Assembly: GCF_003073045.1 (NCBI RefSeq)
Contig: NC_037593.1
Coordinates: forward strand, 13,400,735-13,464,734
Reading direction: 5' to 3'
Source of the DNA: Pomacea canaliculata
Lineage: Eukaryota > Mollusca > Gastropoda > Architaenioglossa > Ampullariidae
Length of the DNA stretch: 64,000 bases
Shown here: positions 51,239 through 62,606 of the stretch, piece by piece
Position numbering within the stretch: the first letter of the stretch is position 1
Layout: every line of letters begins with the position of its first letter
Translations under genes and position numbers: made by a program
Notes under the pieces: model-generated
What the model was told of the DNA's origin: nothing
Seen by the model: only the letters and a program-made list of their open reading frames with translations
The model's database searches: none

Positions 51239-52136
51239 TACTTCTGTTTACGAGGACGGCTCCTTCAGGGGACAAAGTGTTGCGCATCAGAAGCCCATTG
51301 TGGACTGTCATAACCATCGATAATAAGAGTGATGTGTTCAAAATACATACACATATCATTCCAAAAGTGCATCTCCTAGTGTTGTGAGACAAAAGGTTGT
51401 TTACATCACGGACCTTCATTACTGGATGTGACTCAGGGTCAAGGCCTGTGCCAGTATCGGCTTTCCTTTAGAGAGACTTGTTTTTCGGTACGTTGGCAGG
51501 TAAGACACACACACACCTGTTCACAGACGTAAATGGATTTGAAAATAAAGAAGGGTGCAAACTGTTGCATTGTTTAATGTCATACCAATAAAGCGAGAGG
51601 TCGAGACTTGGTATTCATATTGATTCGGAAAGTATTTAGTTGTAAAACAAGTCAATAAAATCTGTTGTGACGATGTCTTTATACGATAAAATTTTAGATA
51701 AATCCAAGTGCGTTTTCTATAAACGTTTTCTAGAAAATGCAAATTTCTTTAAAAAGGTTCTCATGAAAAGAAATCTTTATTTCTTACTTCTAAAATTTTT
51801 CGACGCTGGGAAAATAAGCCTGAAACGGAAGTGAAGACCTTAGTTTGTGCGAGTTACAGTTGGTGACTGGACTGATATGGCAAAAGAGGCAACAAACGAG
51901 AGACACTTACACAGTAAATGAAGGTTCACATAATGCCGTCGTCCCGATCTACACAAAGCGTTTCTCTTTTTTAAAAAAAATCCTTATATCTAAGACAATA
52001 TTTTAACGACAACGACCATGATGACCCAGATGACACTCTTCGTTTCCATTTCCACTGTAGTGCGTGTATCTGTTGCGTCATAGAAAGAACATGCATAGAA
52101 GCCATTTTTTTCTGTTCTTTTCTCCAGCACAAGAGA

Positions 52137-54535
52137 ATGAGGATCAGTGCCAGAATCTCCTTCTTCCTCCTGCTCTGTCTTGCTGCTTTGTTCCTCCTTT
52201 TTGATTGGGCAGCTTGGATCCGGCATCAGCACGTGCGAACAAACATATCCACCATTAACATGTCGACTTCTGAGCTGCTTCAAAACAGAGTCAATGAAAG
52301 TAAGAACTAAAATCTGATCTCTCGTCCATATCATCGCTTTAAATTTGTCATCACTTTTCTCTTACATCAAACATCTGAAAAGGAAAGGAAGAGCAAATAC
52401 ACAAAAAAAAGAATAATTTTGGTAGCGGTCTGACACGTTTTGCACTTAATTTTGTGTTTTTTAAAGCCCTTTCAAGCATCGATGCAGTTGAAGAGCGACA
52501 GGTCATAAACACGACTATGGCGCCAACCTCATCTACGTCACGCAGGAGCCTAAAGACGTCACCCATCGGTCGGCTTATGACGAGATTCTCGCCCTGCCGG
52601 ACAGAAACGAGTCAATTCGCCGACTATTCGAGACTCACGACGTCAGTAACGAGTCGTACTCGCTTTTGTCCGAGTATCACAAGCGGGTAGCGCAGGCGCA
52701 TTGGCAATGCCCGGAAATGACGCAAGACATTCGAGGGCAGAGTAAAATGGCAGGAGTCTTCACGCATGCGCCTTCACGTGTTGCCTACTGCTTCGTTCCC
52801 AAAGTGGGATGCACTTTCTGGATCCGAGTCTTCTCTTTTCTCAACAACTTTACGGGAGAAGCAGGACTGGTTAAATCGCCATGGGAACTCAGGAGGTAAC
52901 TTTGAAACCATACTTACATTTAATATAAAGACGAAAGCAAAGATCAAAAGAAAAAAAGGCTTTTTTAAAATTAAAAAGCTTTTTTTCCACGGTTGGTTGT
53001 TTTAAGGATGTCTTTTTTGGTAATTTTAAGAAAAATCAAAGTGTATAATTGTCCTTAATTAATCTTAGACAACTGAAGTAAATAAAATTTAGTTTATTAG
53101 AGTTGATCGTACCTGTTGTGACTGCCACCAACGGTCAGAATTTCTTATTGAAAGAAGCCTATTACAAATACTAATGACAGATATGCAAACAATTCCCTCT
53201 TGTTTTCAGCTGTGCAGGTCTCTTCTCAATCTCTCTCATTCTGCATAAAGCATACCATATGTTGTTGAGTATGCATCTTCAAAACAAGAGAGCGTGGCTG
53301 TTCGATGTCTTATTTTTATTGTCTAAATATGGTTTTTGGTATGTGAGAAAATCAGGGCGTAGAAGACGTGAAAGTGTTCTTGAGAGAGTTTAAACGAAGG
53401 TTTATTGATGATTGGTATCAAGATTGGCATGGAATTATTAAGAAAACTTCAGTTGTAGATCGTTTTTCAATTTACCGAACATTTAAATCGGCCTTTTCTT
53501 TATGAACATATCTGAACGATGTCCAGAACATAGGAATCCGTAATGCTTTAACCGTTTTTACTCGGGGTTTCATGTCTGAAGCCACGTCGTTTTGCGAAAG
53601 ACACAAAGGACAATGCTAATGTCCTATAATTTCCCTTTGTCCAGGTGTTGTAGAATCAGAATTGCATGTAATGACCCTGGGCTGAAATTCGTGCTCATTT
53701 CTCTCTTGTCTCCAGGTATGCCGTTCACAACAACCCACACTCCCACGGTCAGATGTGGGAGGCAGTGGCCCAAGAGGTGCAGGACTACATGCGCTTCCTT
53801 TTCGTTCGGCATCCGTTCTCCCGCCTGTGGAGTGCCTACCTGGACAAGCTGTACCTGCCCGACTTCTGGCGGGAGGTGGGTGTGCCGGCAGTCGCCAAGC
53901 TGCGCGACAGCAACGCAACGGCAAAGGCCAAACGCTGCGGAAGTGACGTCACCTTCCGGGAGTTCTTGGAGTACTCCCTGGAGGCGAAGGAGCCGCACTG
54001 GGACCCCATCTTCAAGCGCTGCGATCCCTGCATCTACCGCCCCACCGTCATCGGCAAGATTGAGACCTTCGAGAGAGACAGCCTCTTTCTGCTGCGCCGC
54101 ATGGGGCTGGAGTGGGTGCTGAAGCACGTGGATCAGCAGGCGCAGGTGGAGCAGGAGCTGTCCACGCTCATCGTGTACAACTTTGACCTCCTGCACTCGC
54201 GCACCTACTACCAGGGCTGCCTAGACGACGACGGCTTGGCGCGACGCCTGTGGGCCACCTTTCAGATGAACGGCTACATTCCCAACGACGCCAACTACTT
54301 TCCGCCATGCGCTAACGGCACCATCGCTAACGATGTCTTTTTCGTGGACTCGTTCCTGAAGCAGGTGCTGGACACTGTCAGGAAGGCGTATAACCGGAAG
54401 GACGAACTGAAAGAGCAGAAACGACGTGCTCTTCATGACGCCTTCGACGCAGTCTCCAACACGTTGCTGGAAAAGCTCCTCGCGAAATACCAGTTGGACA
54501 TGTTACTGTTCGGGTTCAACGAACACGACTTCTAG
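52137..54535 (+). pseudogene. Carbohydrate sulfotransferase, array copy A (frameshift in exon 2)
   Basis: A Golgi type II membrane sulfotransferase of the Sulfotransfer_2 (HNK-1ST/CHST8-14-like) family, which moves sulfate from PAPS to glycan hydroxyls. Exons: 52137-52299 (signal anchor ISFFLLLCLAALFLLFDWAA), 52467-52895, 53716-54535. Exon 2 holds the 5'-PAPS loop FVPKVGCTFW. Exon 3 holds the 3'-phosphate motif FVRHPFSRLWSAY, the YRPTVIGKIETFERD block and the C-terminal KYQLDMLLFGF. The three exons total 1412 nt, one short of an open reading frame. Relative to copy B one base is missing just after ATGGCGCC (about 52525), and the exon-1 frame then meets TAG at 52688-52690. Downstream coding sequence looks preserved, so this is either a very young pseudogene or a sequence error. 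A canonical AATAAA follows at 54619-54624. The acceptor-like TTTTCTCCAG before the ATG suggests a leader intron. Confidence 0.85.
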
Positions 54536-54618
54536 ACTCAATCACTTTATTGTCTTGAATTTTAACGAGGTGACAGACCAGTAGTCCTCATTCTTGCTCA
54601 GTTCTGACTCCGAATGTT

Positions 54619-54624
54619 AATAAA
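54619..54624 (+). promoter_or_regulatory. Poly(A) signal of sulfotransferase copy A
   Basis: AATAAA lies 84 bp after the stop codon. The aligned position in copy B (60144-60149) reads AATATA. Confidence 0.6.
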
Positions 54625-56704
54625 GCAGAAGCTTACGGTCGCAATGAAAGCGACCTAAGGCAGGTATTACCATCAACTAGGCGGTAGAAGACTGAGTTTA
54701 ATGCCTACACAACTGCGATGAAGTATTTAAGATGTACAAGGATGAAGGTCAATGAAAGGAATTCGACAAATCGCCCTTACGAATGGCATAACATATTGTT
54801 CATTCCTGCTGGCAATTGTAACGGTATCGGGATTCTTTCTTCAACCTGGAGTGCAAGATGCTTCTATGTCTACGTCCATATATACGTTGTGCTCGTTTCG
54901 ATGGCCTCGATGGTAATCGGCAGACTGTGATATCACTCTTGGTGTTAATATTATTCCACGTCATCACCTTGAATAATTCACCGTCCACACCACACTGCAT
55001 CATACCAGGACTTGAATCTCTGGTCATTGGTAAACATTTACGAATTCACAAAGTTTGAAAGATTGTGTGCAAATATTTCTTTTAGAATGATGTTGTTTGA
55101 CACTTAGCTATTGCTAAGTTTTGTATTTAACCTACTTACTGCTGTATTATTACCTATACATTCGTACTTTATTTTCTAGTTTAATAACAACTTACAATAT
55201 CTATATGAAGTTTGCTGGACCGCAGGATGCAATTTCGTTTCGCTCATGACTCTGTGTTTGGCTGTCGCAGTGAGGTACGTGTATGCTACAGCAATTATTT
55301 ACATTATATGCGTATACGAGCTCAGTATGTAATGTCCAGCCATTATCGCAATCTTTAGTCCAGATGAGAGCAAAATAACGATTATTAATAATTTTTCAAA
55401 GTTGTGGAAGAGGAAGAACCATTAAGACGTTCCTTTCTCGACAGTCCGGACCGTCGATCAGTGCAGTTCAAACGCCATGGACTTTAATTATTTATTTTGC
55501 TTATATTTCTTGTTAGAGTTAACGACAGCTATTTTGTTTATTTGTTTGCTTATTCCATTGTCGAAAATACGTCAGTCTTACAACCAAGCTGAAGACTGAG
55601 AAGAGTTTATGCATTCCTTAGTGTTTCTAGCAACCGGCTCGTGGGTAGGTCTCTTCTTTCCAATATTTAGTGCTATGTCGATGAGGGGAAAAGGGATGGT
55701 GAAGAAAATGTGTTCCCTACATTGTAAACAACGTGGGACGAAACTTAGCAGCAAAGGAGATGTTGACATGGAAATAAACAAATAACCTATCATGACAACT
55801 CGTTCTGCTTGTATTTTTTAGCGAGACATGAGCAATTCCGACTTCTCACCAGGCGATGTATCCAGATGTGTTTTGAAGTCGGTAAATCACTAAAGCTATC
55901 TCCCCCGACCCCAGTCACTTCCTGTTTGCGTCACCTGGTGTTCCAGTTTAATTGTACAGCCGATGTTTTCTGTTATTGTTTCCGACAGTGTTAGCATCGA
56001 TTTTGCTTTGTTGTTTTGAGGCTGTCACAGCGAGTTCATGCATGGACGTGTGTAGATGGATTTCTGTCAGTCTGCCGAGACCAACACTTACGAAGTTCTC
56101 CGCTGTTAGTCTCGGCGAGCCTAAACAATGAATGGGACTAAACCGGAAGCTTTGCATACAACACCCTCGTTATGGTAGCTGGAAAAAATTGTCTTCAAGT
56201 AGTCGAGTAATACAAGCTCGTGGCCAATGTCGCCAGAGGTACAGGAGGCAAATGGTCGGCTGTCAACTGTCAGAGTCGTGAGGAGCAAAGCTGACTAATT
56301 AGGGTCTTTGTTTAGATCGGTGTCATTTGGCAAAATTCAGTCAGTATTTAGCAGTTCTGTTAGTGCCGTAGTCAAAGCGGAAAAAATAGTTCAAGCTTTT
56401 TTGCTTGTCTTAGATGATAACATCCTTTCACTGTGAACATCTTCACAAAGGTTACACGATTTCTGCTTCGAGGACATGGATGACAAGCGATTTGAATCAA
56501 AGAGAAGTTCTGAGTCTGACAAAGTCACTTTTACAGCTGCCTGCTCTTACCGAAGTAATAGTTTTAGACGGTGGGTCAAAGAAAAAATGATAAACGATAA
56601 AAGTGAAGCAATACAAAGTCTTTGTGCCGGCTTTCTCTCTTACCTTCAGCAGACGACACTCTCCTCCATCTTCACCCGCGCGCACTCGCACGTCATTCTC
56701 ACTT

Positions 56705-56712
56705 TGACGTCA
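56705..56712 (+). promoter_or_regulatory. CRE-type palindrome in unit B leader
   Basis: A perfect TGACGTCA octamer (CREB/ATF consensus) about 1.1 kb before the B start codon, followed by a TATA-like GGCTATTTACATCC. The same arrangement recurs in unit C at 61696. Function is inferred. Confidence 0.4.
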
Positions 56713-57541
56713 CGCATTCTGCCGGTGGCTATTTACATCCTTCCTTCCCGTACACAGCTTACTACACAGACTAGCTTCGTGTTGTGATGTATTACAGTCG
56801 CCATGACTATATTCACTCAAGTGTTTACGTGGATGTTTCCAAATGATTCTGAAATAGAAATACAGAAAAGGAGATTGAAATTTCGAAAGTGGATGATGCG
56901 CAGCGGATCAAACTTCCGGTAAGCAGATCTATTAGTGAAGGGTAAAACATACATTGGAAGCATCTATGTGTCTTCAGAACCTTGGTTAGGAAAAGAATCA
57001 TTTATCACCTGTGTGAGAAGGGGCAAATGGCGCTGTGGTTGGAGAACGTGGGGAAAACGGGGAAACTGGCTGTGAGAGACTTTCAGGATTCTCGCCCTCT
57101 GTTGTTGCCCACCCCATTTCATTTATATATATATAAAACCTTTGCTATTTAGCTAGGCAGTTAACTTGGCACCAAGCAATCTCAATCGCAGCTTGCAATG
57201 CACTTTGTAGATTCATCAATGTTTTTACTCGACACCAAGGATGCAAAATGCGGTTTCAACTAGGAGAAACTAGTTTAAAATTGTTAAGGTTTTAAATTTA
57301 ACAAAATATCTCTCCCTTTACTCTCTTTCCTTAACTATTCGTCTTCCTTTTTTCTTTTTCTTTTGGCATCATCGCCATCTATAAGAACGAAGAAATTCCC
57401 ATTTCGGAAATTAATCTACATATTTCTTCATCGTAACGGAACTAAAGCCTCCGGATAAATATCTTTAGCCGCAGCTATGCTGAGGATCCGTTTCCGCTGT
57501 TAGAATCTGAAGTTCGGCGGACTTGAACACAGTCGGTATCG

Positions 57542-57904
57542 ATGGTTCTGCTTCTTTATATCCAGTCAGCGCATAAAATCCCAGCAGACCTTCTAGCCAT
57601 GGCTGTTGACTGTATGCACGAAGGGGAATCATTCATAGGCTGGCACCTGTTTCTAGTTGCAAGACCATGCAATGTTTACAGAGCCAAGTTAACAACGACG
57701 ACGATGACCCAGATGACACTTTTCGTCGCCATGTTCACTACTGCGCATGTATCTGTTACGTCTTTTTTTTCTCCAGTGCAAGGAAATGAGGATCAGTGCA
57801 AGAATCTCCTTCCTCCTGGTCTGTCTTGCTGCTTTGTTCATCCTCTTTGTGTGGGTAGTGTACATTCGGCATGTGCACGTGCGAGCCAACATGTCGACTT
57901 CTGA
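57542..57904 (+). other. Leader open frame of unit B overlapping the sulfotransferase start
   Basis: A 120-codon frame from the ATG at 57542 that runs past the main ATG (57786) in a different frame (+1) to the TAG at 57902. If transcribed in the leader it would reduce use of the main start. The equivalent frame in unit C is open to the window edge. Coding nature is doubtful, since A/B differences are largely replacements. Confidence 0.35.
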
Positions 57905-60070
57905 GCTGCTTCACGAAAGAGGCAATGAAAGTAAGGACTAGCATCTGATCTCTCGTCCATATCATCGCTTTAAATTTGTCATCACTTTTCTCTATCATCA
58001 AACATCTGAAAACGGTCACTGTGAATGGAAGGAAGCAAAGGAAGAACACATATACAAGCAAAGAAAAATGATGGTAGCGGTCTGACACGTTTGTACTTAA
58101 TTTTGTGTGTTTTTTAAAGCCCTTTCAAGCATCGATGCAGTTGAAGAGCGACAGGTCATAAACACTACCATGGCGCCTAACCTGACCTACGTCACGCAGG
58201 AGCCTAAAGACGTCACCCATCGGTCGGCTTATGACGAGATTCTCGCCCTGCCGGATAGAAACGAGTCTATTCGCCGACTGTTCGAGACTCACGACGTCAG
58301 TAACGAGTCGTACTCGCTTTTGTACGAGTATCACAAGCGGGTAGCGCAGGCGCATTGGCAATGCCCGGAAATGACGCCATACATGCGAGGGCAGAGTAAG
58401 ATCACAGGAGTCTTCACGCATGCGCCTTCACGTGTTGCCTACTGCTACTTCCAAAAGTGGGATGCACTTTCTGGATCCGAGTCTTCTCTTTTCTCAACAA
58501 CTTTACGGGAGACGCTGGGCGCGTCAAATCGCCTTGGGAACTCAAGAGGTAACGTTGAAATCGTACTCATATAAAAAGACCAAAATAAAAAATAAAGAAA
58601 TAATTTTATAGATAATTAAAAGTAACTAAGACAATCTCTTTTTTCCACGGTTGGTGTTTTAAAGATGTCTCTTTGGTAATGTTAAGAAAAATCGAAATCT
58701 ATCATTAAGTAATGGCAGGCAACTGAAATTTAAAAAAAAATAGTTTATTAGAGTTGATCGTACTTCTTGTGACTGCGACCAACGATCAGAATTTCTTATT
58801 GAAAGAAGACTATTACATTTACTAATTACAGTCAGATGTGCATACCATTCTTCTAAAAAAAAAAAAAACCAATACGAACAAACAAAACAAAAATCCTAAC
58901 TGAGCTTAATGGTAAATCAGCACAGTTTCCAAGCAAAGTTTTGAAAAATAGTATTTCTTCCTTTAGAATCATTCTACAAAGCAAGTTGAAGGCAAAGTAA
59001 ATAACATACAAAACGAATCGCAGGATGAAAAACATTGAGTTGCTTTTCTGTAATGACACTTTGTTGATCACTAGTTTCATAGCATGTTATTTCACATGTT
59101 TTTCTCTCCTCTCTTGAAGGGATTTGAATATCGTAGTGGTAAAATGAATAGTTGTCATAAAAAAGTAAAATACCCCCCCGATGTCGTCTGTCTCTGGGCA
59201 TGCAGGTGGCTCTGGGCTAAAATTCGTGCTCATTTCTCTCTTGTCTTCAGGAATGCCGTTCATAGCAACCGACACTCCCACGGTCAGAAGTGGGAGGCAG
59301 TGGCCCAAGAGGTGCAGGACTACATGCGCTTCGTTTTCGTTCGGCACCCGTTCTCCCGCCTGTGGAGTGCCTACCTGGACAAGCTGTACCTGCCCGACCT
59401 CTGGCGGGCAGCGGGTGTGACGGTAGTCGCCAAGCTGCGCAACAGCAGCGCCACAGCAAAGGCCAAACGCTGCGGAAATGACGTCACCTTCCGGGAGTTT
59501 TTGGAGTACTCCCTGGAGGTGAAGGATTTGCACTGGGACCCGATCTTCCAGCGCTGCGATCCCTGCACCTACCGCCCCACCGTCATCGGAAACATTGAGA
59601 CCTTCGAGAGAGACAGCCTCTTTGTGCTGCGCCGCATGGGGATGGAGTGGGTGCTGAAGCACTTGGATCAGCAGGCGCAGGTGGAGCAGGAGCTGTCCAC
59701 GCTCATCGTGTACAACTTTGACATCCTGCACTCGCGCACCTACTACCAGGGCTGCCTAGACGACGACGGCTTGGCGCGACGCCTGTGGGCCACCTTTCAG
59801 ATGAACGGCTACATTCCCAACGACGCCAACTACTTTCCGCCATGCGCTAACGGCACCATCGCTAACGATGTGCTTTTCGTGGACTCGTTCCTGAAGCAGG
59901 TGCTGGACACTGTTAGGAAGGCATATAACCGGAAGGACGAACTGAAAGAGCAGAAACGACGAGCCCTTCATGACGCCTTCGACGCAGTCTCCAACACGTT
60001 GCTGGAAAAGCTCCTCGCGAAATACCAGTTGGATATGTTACTGTTCGGGTTCAACGAACACGACTTCTAG
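57786..60070 (+). pseudogene. Carbohydrate sulfotransferase, array copy B (frameshift in PAPS motif)
   Basis: Same family and architecture as copy A. Exons: 57786-57930 (MRISARISFLLVCLAALFIL signal anchor), 58120-58548, 59251-60070; an intact version would be about 464 aa. Exon 2 is in frame through MAPNLTYVTQEPKDVTHRSA and FTHAPSRVAYC, then one base is missing at the 5'-PAPS loop (about 58448). PKVGCTFW is therefore read out of frame, ending at the TAA in the next intron. Exon 2 is 429 nt, the same as in A, though the lost base is elsewhere; total 1394 nt, one short. Exon 3 is intact, with FVRHPFSRLWSAY, YRPTVIGNIETFERD and the LLFGFNEHDF end. It happens to be open back through the intron, so a 328-codon frame from 59084 is not the true exon. 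The poly(A) hexamer of copy A is AATATA here. Confidence 0.85.
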
Positions 60071-61051
60071 ACTCCATTTCTTAATTACCTTGAATTTCAA
60101 CCAGGTGGTAGGCCATTCTCGACCAGTTCTGACTCCAAATATTAATATAGCAGAAGCTTACGGTCGCTAGACGGTACAAGAATGAATTTGATGCCAGACT
60201 TAATTTTTACTAGGAACCAGCCGAGACTTTTGTGCCAACACAATGAATGCAGCAACTGCGATGGGCTGGATGAAGTATTTAAGATGCATAGGGATGAAGG
60301 TCAGTGAAATGACCTGAGTGAACTACTGGCGATGTATAATGATGTGCACAAAACTGAAGCCAATCGAGTCAGCACGTGGACTGGATAGTTAGACACAAGT
60401 TGTGACTAGTTATTAACGTGTAAATAGTGTCAAAGCCTACGTTTTGCTTATCGGGATAGGCTGATAGCCTTTGATGCTGAGAGTTTAGGGAGTGGATTGA
60501 GGGGTACTACTTTGCGACCCGTTATAGCGGTAGCAAATAGCAGCGATATCGTCTTCATTTTGTTCGCTGTGATATACCAAAACTATACCGCCAGTTCACT
60601 TCTGGTAATGGATGCGATTGTCTTCTCTAGATTCTCCCAGGAGGTTTTTGGTTGTGAGGTGGCAGTTTTCTTTCGTCGCTACTCGACTGTAACCGGCACA
60701 CTGTGATATCACTCTTGGTCTCAGTATTAATTCATGTTGTCAGTATGAATAATTCACCGTCCACACCACACTGCATCATACCAGAGCGTGAACCTCTGGT
60801 CATTGGTAAACATTTATGAATTCACAAAGTTCGAAAATTGTGTAGAAATATTTCTTTTAGAATGACGTTTGTTCGACATTAAGCTATTGCTAAGTTTTGT
60901 ATTTAACCTACTTACTGCTCTATTATTACCTATACATTCGTACTTTATTTTCAAGTCTAATAAAAACTTACAATATCTATATGTAGTTTTGGGTGGTCAC
61001 GGCAAACATTTTGAGTCTACATTGAAGTGCAAGGAACCTTCGAGCAACGTA

Positions 61052-61239
61052 TAGCGGTCCGGTGGCGTAACGGTTAGCGCCTGTCACCAATACAGTGAAG
61101 GTTGGCTGCCCAGAGTTCATTTCTCGTCTCGGGCATGCGGTTCTTTCTCTGCACGTGGCATCTGTTTACAGGGCTGGCTGCCTTGCCGTAATGTAGCCTC
61201 AGTTGCTGGCACGGCGTAAAACACCAATCCCCCCCACCC
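61052..61239 (+). mobile_element. Full-length tRNA-derived SINE with 12-bp target duplication
   Basis: TCGAGCAACGTA flanks it exactly (61040-61051 and 61240-61251). The head resembles a tRNA: A-box-like TGGCGTAACGGTTAGCGCC and B-box-like GAGTTCATTTC, giving an internal Pol III promoter. A body with GCACGTGGCATCTGTTTACA and GGCTGGCTGCCTTGCCGTAA follows, then a terminus GGCGTAAAACACCAAT and an oligo-C tail. It is about 188 bp. Related pieces lie at 31013-31110 and 5853-5915, both minus orientation. Confidence 0.88.
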
Positions 61240-61695
61240 TCGAGCAACGTAACCCAAGTGTAGTTTCTCTTGTGTCAACGGAAAGTTATAGAAATGAAAT
61301 AATGATTATCACTAACAACACAGACACCCAGACGCTTACTTTGCTGCCTTTTCAATATTTGAATGGTCTTCTGGAAGAAACGACGAAAAGTCCACGTCAT
61401 CGCCGTCAGGTGTGATCAGGTGATATCTAGTATGTTATGTAATGTAGTATATTCGGGCGGCTGATGGGGCTGTCCACTGAATAAATGCGATGTTTAAAGA
61501 AAATCAGAATAGAATTTGTTGATGTTTATGGCTCGTTTAGCAAAGTTTGCTGGTGGATCTGGACCGAAACAGAAACAACGATAACCGATGAAAGTGAAGC
61601 AATACAAAGTCTTTGTGCCGGGTTTCTCTCTTACCTTCAGCAGACGACACTCTCCTCCATCTTCACCCGCACGCACTCGCACGTCATTCTCACTT

Positions 61696-61703
61696 TGACG
61701 TCA
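61696..61703 (+). promoter_or_regulatory. CRE-type palindrome in unit C leader
   Basis: Perfect TGACGTCA, followed within about 25 bp by GGCTATTTATATCC (TATA-like). It aligns with the site at 56705 in unit B. Confidence 0.4.
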
Positions 61704-62480
61704 CGCGTTCTGCCGGTGGCTATTTATATCCTTCCTTCCCGTACATAGCAAACTACACAGACTAGCTTCGTGTTGTGATTGCTACAGTCGCCATGACTAT
61801 TTTCACTCAAGTGTTTACGTGGATGTTTATTATGACACTCTAGCGTTTTCTTTGAAGATTTCCAATGATGCTAAAATAGAAATACAGAAAAGGAGTTTGA
61901 AATTTCGGAAAGTGGATGATGCGCAGCGGATCAAACTTCCGGTAAGCCACCATGCTGATAGCATGTGTGTGTGTTTGTAAGAGAGAGAGCGTGTAGTTTC
62001 CTTGAAACATTTGACTAGTCACACACTTTATCTTCTAAATGTTTATGGGTATGCCTACAATTTTATAAGAGACATAAAAATAAAGAAAGAGAAATATGTA
62101 GCATCACTATATGTGAGCTGTCGAGTGTGGTGTCGGGATGAACTACACTCACACACGAGCTCAAGACGCAAAAAGATCATGACAAGTGTTGACATGTCCA
62201 TGTGGCAAAGGAGACAGAATCACTGTTGACTTCACGCTCAGCTGCGACAATTTATTGTTCAGCAAATCGCCCCTCCTCGTAAGCGTTTATGACGGGACGG
62301 GTGGTCAATGTGTCTGAACCATATGGCTATCAGAAGGATTTGTAAAATGTCCTCGAGGAGCTAGTCTAGATGTCTTTTGCACGGCTCGTGGTGAGTGAGC
62401 CTCACGAATCTTTTTGAACGACTCCGATGCTCTCTACCCTTAAACTTTCTCCTGAAGGTTCCAGTATGACAAGGAATTTA

Positions 62481-62606
62481 CCAGTGTTGTCCATAGGAAT
62501 GTTATTACCATGGGAATCCCATGGAAAACGTCCCAAGGTATGGGATGGGACAGGCATAAATTACCATGGGATGGGATTGAAAAATATGTCCCATGGACAA
62601 CCCTGG
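62481..62606. mobile_element. Short MITE in unit C with visible empty site in unit A
   Basis: The ends are CCAGTGTTGTCCATAGG and CCCATGGACAACCCTGG, imperfect inverted repeats. AATTTA flanks both sides (62475-62480 and 62607-62612). In unit A the same locus (about 49505-49525) reads straight from AAAGAATTAA to CTTTGGACACAGCC with a single copy, the unoccupied site. It is 126 bp, with repeated ATGGGAT/ATCCCATGG words. The superfamily is unknown. Confidence 0.75.

Larger units (their letters stand above)
47600..55215 (+). repeat. Tandem array unit A
   Basis: It contains sulfotransferase copy A with long flanks that recur in units B and C. Landmarks shared with the others: the 47640-47725 block (B 56070-56170), 48950-49075 (C 61880-62060), 49150-49320 (C 62150-62275), 50514-50720 (B 56923-57115, C 63137-63345), 51047-51235 (B 57505-57690, C 63745-63930), and a 3' flank to about 55213 (B to about 60985). 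Edges are by eye. Confidence 0.75.
56040..60990 (+). repeat. Tandem array unit B
   Basis: Second copy of the array unit, containing sulfotransferase copy B. Start-to-start spacing of the main ATGs, A to B, is 5649 bp. Compared with A and C it lacks about 1.2 kb at 56921-56930, where leader sequence jumps from GGTAAGC to AGCAGATCT. The 3' flank is homologous to A to about 60985 (CAATATCTATATG). Confidence 0.75.

Noticed and set aside
52454-52690. Separate small gene in copy A exon 2
   Set aside because: It is exon 2 of the sulfotransferase read in the frame entered after the missing base, ending at TAG 52688-52690.
59084-59250. N-terminal extension of the 328-codon frame of copy B
   Set aside because: This is intron sequence that happens to be open. 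The acceptor TTGTCTTCAG ends at 59250, the same place as the exon 3 acceptor in copy A.
59087-59731. 214-codon frame on the - strand
   Set aside because: Antisense to sulfotransferase exon 3 (B). The matching - strand frame in A (53624-54196) shows it is a shadow of GC-rich coding sequence.
61055-61135. Possible tRNA gene
   Set aside because: A- and B-box-like motifs are present but the block is the head of a SINE bounded by target duplications, with no convincing cloverleaf.
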